This document shows positions 60,812-64,000 of a stretch of DNA of 64,000 nt, in pieces. The position numbers and the translations under genes were made by a program. This DNA comes from Calamus simplicifolius. Its lineage: Eukaryota > Streptophyta > Magnoliopsida > Arecales > Arecaceae. A model generated the notes under the pieces. That model did no database searches and was not told where the DNA came from. It saw only the letters and a list, made by a program, of their open reading frames with translations. The first letter of the stretch is position 1; every line of letters begins with the position of its first letter. The stretch spans positions 1,147,846 through 1,211,845 of the forward strand of contig UESW01004251.1 in the NCBI GenBank assembly GCA_900491605.1, given 5' to 3'.

Positions 60812-60847
<36 letters not shown>
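60812..60847. repeat. 36-base T tract
   Basis: Uninterrupted T-run. On the minus strand it is a long A tail, but I see no matching retroposed gene or SINE body and no target duplication. Confidence 0.9.
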
Positions 60848-60848
<1 letters not shown>

Positions 60849-61437
60849 AATGAAGAGACATCTATGAAGACAAGAACTATACAATCACCTATTCACATCT
60901 TTGCTTGAACTTTCTTTGTTTTTGTATATTCTTACATGGGATTCCAGCTTCACCGCTGATAGGATAGTTTGAGCCAGCAAAACCCATACTTCAGCAGCAT
61001 CTTATCACATCCTCCTTCTAGGAGGACAAATGATTTTATGAATTTGGATTAAGGAACACAGATCGCCATCGCTTGATTCCTGCCCATGATGCATTCATTT
61101 AATATAATACTTCTTTTAACTATAAGTTACTCTTATGCTCTTATTCAGAATCTTGGTTCTAGAGACAAACCAGGAAAAATAAAAAATAAAAAAATTGGTC
61201 TCAGGCAGTGACCTAGCCTTGAAGTATTTCTTACAGCTCTGCTGGCATTTAAGATTCAGTGGACTGATTTACCTTCATTGTCCCATTTCCAGAGTAAGCA
61301 AGCTCTGTTCTTCAGTGAATGGAAAACACCGGCTGCCTCTGAGAAATTGATTATTTTGTTCGTTATATTTCTAACCCAGAGAGAAGTTTTCATATTTTTC
61401 TCTTTTCTTGTCGAACTTGATTACGAGGTTGATTCAT

Positions 61438-61455
61438 GAGAGAGAGAGAGAGAGG
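61438..61455. repeat. GA microsatellite
   Basis: About eight GA units. Confidence 0.9.
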
Positions 61456-62505
61456 GCTGGTTGTCTGTATTATATCCCTGATGTTTTGCTATTGAATCAA
61501 TCATTGTGTAACATCTTTGCCCCCTTTCACCATTCATATGAATGGCAGAAATATCAGATCAATTATAACCCCCTTGCAATCCCATTTCATTTATATTTTC
61601 CTTTGATAGCTGTTATGCAAGTTGAACTTGATCAATAATTTTTTCCCTTTTGCACCTTGCATGTGGTTCATGAAGCTTTGTAACTAATTATCATAAAATA
61701 CAATCAATTCATCATGATTCCTTTTGCACATCATAGTCATACAGTTGAATTTCTTTTGTTACGTTTACTGCATCTCTCTTTCATGTAGCTTTTGGGGAGC
61801 AAGATGCAAGAGGCCAAGTCATAGAAAGATACTCTAAAAATTCATTCAATCAGCAAAATCTGGTCCTGTAGTTTTTTACTTTTATTCATGATATCATCTT
61901 TTTTTTTTCTGACCACCCTTATAAGCTGTTATATAATTACAGTTTGAATATATATTTTTTTAAACCACAGGACTTCAACCAAAGTGTGCGAAATATTGGG
62001 CAATTGTCAATACAAGTGGTGGTCCTTTGCAACGGAGGAAAAGAGGTGGCTCTTTTGACTTCTGGTCGAACTTCTACGGCATGTTTTATTTAATTTCTCC
62101 TCTTATCGTCAAAGTGACTTTAAAAGATTTAATTTATAAGGCAACTTTTTGAATACATGAACAACCTAAGAACCTTGTAACATGATCCACTACTTGAGGA
62201 AGGGGACCTGAAATTTCTTTAAATTTTTTGTTTTCAAAAATAAGAAATCCAATCTATAGCATAAAAATGTGTGATTGAATCATTTTTAAAAATATTTTTT
62301 AAAATAATTCTAAAAATATGAATGAATTTAAAAAATGTGACTCCGAACGTTTTCTTTGGATTCATCACATTTTTTTTAGATTTGATTCTTTGTTTCTAAA
62401 ACGTTCAAAATTTACGAATTCATCTTCTTTCTTCTTCCTGCAACCTTTTTCCACATGATTCGCTACTCTTTCTTTAAAAAATAATTTTTAAAAATATCAT
62501 TAAAC

Positions 62506-62778
62506 CTATTTTTGAATACTAAAAATCAACAAGATACAACTAGACTTTTGAATATACTTTATATTTTTTAAAATTATTTTTTTTGGATCACGAACCAGAC
62601 AGAGCCTTAACCTTTGGAGAGCTTCAAGTATTTCTGTGACTCTCTTCTGTGAAGCATGGCTTAGGGTGGAAAAATCAACTACTATGTCCGCATACATCTG
62701 CTCTAAATCTTGTTTGTTTTGGGGAGTTTGAATTACTTGAAAGCTCATCAGTGGATTAATGATCTCATGAAAGCTCAA
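62506..62778 (-). pseudogene. Possible exon remnant of unknown gene
   Basis: A minus-strand frame of 90 codons. Its middle part, QNKQDLEQMYADIVVDF and then HASQKRVTEILEALQRLR, looks like amphipathic helix-forming protein rather than random translation, followed by AT-rich nonsense. A GT at CCAAAGGTTAAG could be a donor. It abuts the gypsy LTR at the window end, which may have disrupted it. I do not recognise a family and the call is weak. Confidence 0.2.
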
Positions 62779-62786
62779 AAATAATT

Positions 62787-64000
62787 GTTAGGAAGCGCTT
62801 TGGTACCTGATGCTGCCAGATCACCCCCCTCAAACATCGCGAGCGTCCGGTCGCCTTCTCCAGCGAGCCCGGGATCTTTCTGCGAGCTTCTCGCGTCTGG
62901 AGCCTGCAAAAAGTCCTAGGGGTTGAAGATTTCGGCGGGACCCTCCGACGCTCAAGTCAATGCTCTGGCAACAGCCGTGAGCTTGAGGAAGCTCGAAAGA
63001 GAAAGAGAGAGGCTCGGAGAAGAGCTCTCTGTGAGCAAAAATGCATTTAAGAGTATTGTTGTGGTTATCAGTTCTTAGTTACCTGGTCGGAGGTCCCTCT
63101 TACCCATTTTATAGGTGCTTAGAGTTTGTCTGGCTTGAGTGGTTGAGGCCTCGTAATGATGACTTTGATGGGTGAAATGTCAGAGCTGATGTCTGTGAGG
63201 CATGGGGTTCTGCCACTTGTCAGAGCATTTAAGATGATGGCAGGGCTTGCTTCCTCCTTTGGTGTCAGGGCTGCAGGTTAAATCCCATCAAAGTGGGTGG
63301 CTGCAGCTGGTTGATGGGTCAAGTTCCGTCAGAGTGGGTGGCCACTTGATTTGACCGCTGCAGAGAAGAGAATAAAAGGTGGTGGAGTCTCATCACCATC
63401 ACGAGCCACACATCCGTCTAAGATGGAAGAGTTGGAGTTGAAGCCAGCTATCCTTTGTAAAGTGATTATAGAGTGCTTGCATGGCACTGTTCTGGCCGGG
63501 GCCGAGGTGGCCGAGCACGTGACCTTTATGAGGCCATAAATGCCTTTGTGCGAGAGACATATGTGGCTATGGAAGCCGAGACGGGACGATGCCGAGGCGG
63601 GGCCGACATGAATGAGAGGGCCAACTAGAATGAGGCGGGTCCGACTTGAATGAGAGGGCCGACTTGAATGAACTTGGAAGAGGCCGAGACGGAATGATGC
63701 CGAGGCGGGGCCGACTTAAATGAGGCGGGGCCGACTTAAATGAGGGGGCCAACTTAAATGAGGCGGGCCAATTTGGAAGAGGCCGGACGGGACGATGCCG
63801 AGGCCGGACCGACTTGAATGAGAGGGTCGACTTAAATGAGGCGGGGCCGATTTGGAAGAGGCCGACTTGAATGAGAGGGCTGACTTAAATAAGGCGGGGC
63901 CGACTTGGAAGAGGCCGGGACGGAAGGCGGGGCCAACTTGAATGAGAGGGCCGACTTAAATGAGGCGGGCCGATTTGGAAAGGTCGACTTGAATGAGGCG
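62787..64000 (-). repeat. Second Tat-like LTR, antisense, incomplete at window edge
   Basis: On the minus strand TATAAAATGGG (plus about 63107-63117) fits a TATA box. Downstream come TTGACTTGAGCGTCGGAGGG (plus 62949-62968) and GGACTTTTTGCAGG (plus 62906-62919), shared with the LTR at 38956-39956. The end is near 62787-62811. No primer site follows it, so it is a 3' LTR or a solo LTR. The other end is outside the window. Confidence 0.6.
63560..64000. repeat. GC-rich minisatellite in the U3 of the second Tat-like LTR
   Basis: Interleaved units of the type GAGGCGGGGCCGACTTGAAT, GAGAGGGCCGACTTAAAT and GATTTGGAAGAGGCCG, running to the window edge. Many units contain GCCGAC. It lies upstream of the TATA box of this LTR. 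Confidence 0.85.

Larger units (their letters stand above)
53482..62505. other. Host intergenic DNA, no gene recognised
   Basis: AT-rich throughout, with short frames only. Microsatellites, facing T/A tracts, an inverted repeat and a purine-rich block are listed separately. Nothing else in it supports a gene, tRNA or transposon end that I can name. Confidence 0.55.

Noticed and set aside
60812..60847. Poly(A) tail of a retroposed gene or SINE
   Set aside because: No adjacent body, promoter boxes or target duplication could be recognised.

Overview
This is plant nuclear DNA, very probably from a monocot. The left two thirds are LTR retrotransposons inserted into one another and the right third is AT-rich, almost gene-free DNA. 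I see no bacterial features, rRNA, tRNA or CRISPR. Large SIRE/Maximus-type copia elements next to a Tat-type gypsy element would suit a palm, but the sequence does not prove the species.

Region 1 (1 to about 39956) is one plus-strand Ty3/gypsy element of the Tat lineage. It has pol with two RNase H domains, a 3' tandem array and an antisense gene. Its 5' end lies outside the window. Copia element B (2238-23692, minus strand) is inserted in its integrase core with target duplication CAAGG. Copia A (2345-13611, minus strand) is inserted in one LTR of B with duplication AATGC. Copia C (24964-35186, plus strand) is inserted in the tandem array of the gypsy element. A, B and C are related 10-11 kb elements with LTRs of 1.4-2.1 kb, a Met-tRNA primer site, gag with two zinc knuckles and a coiled coil, pol, and an extra 3' 'env-like' gene. 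All carry frameshifts or stops.

Region 2 (39957-47273) is a short host stretch and copia element D (40537-47268, minus strand, duplication CTCAA), which belongs to another copia lineage and is the least damaged element.

Region 3 (47274-62786) is mostly non-coding host DNA with microsatellites and small duplications. It holds one plausible small host gene, a two-exon reading frame at 52781-53481 coding for about 109 residues with a Cys-rich tail. Region 4 (about 62787-64000) is part of a second Tat-like LTR in antisense, with a GC-rich minisatellite.

The most interesting observation concerns A, B and C. Each has an array of short near-palindromic motifs in its U3 region, and the same element-specific motif recurs just upstream of the env-like gene, followed by a TATA-like box about 120-160 bp before the ATG. 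This suggests an internal promoter for the third gene that co-evolves with the LTR promoter. Several arrays have GCCGAC, the core of the plant cold/drought DRE/CRT element, as the repeating core. A second notable point is the antisense gene of the Tat element, which has recognisable introns.
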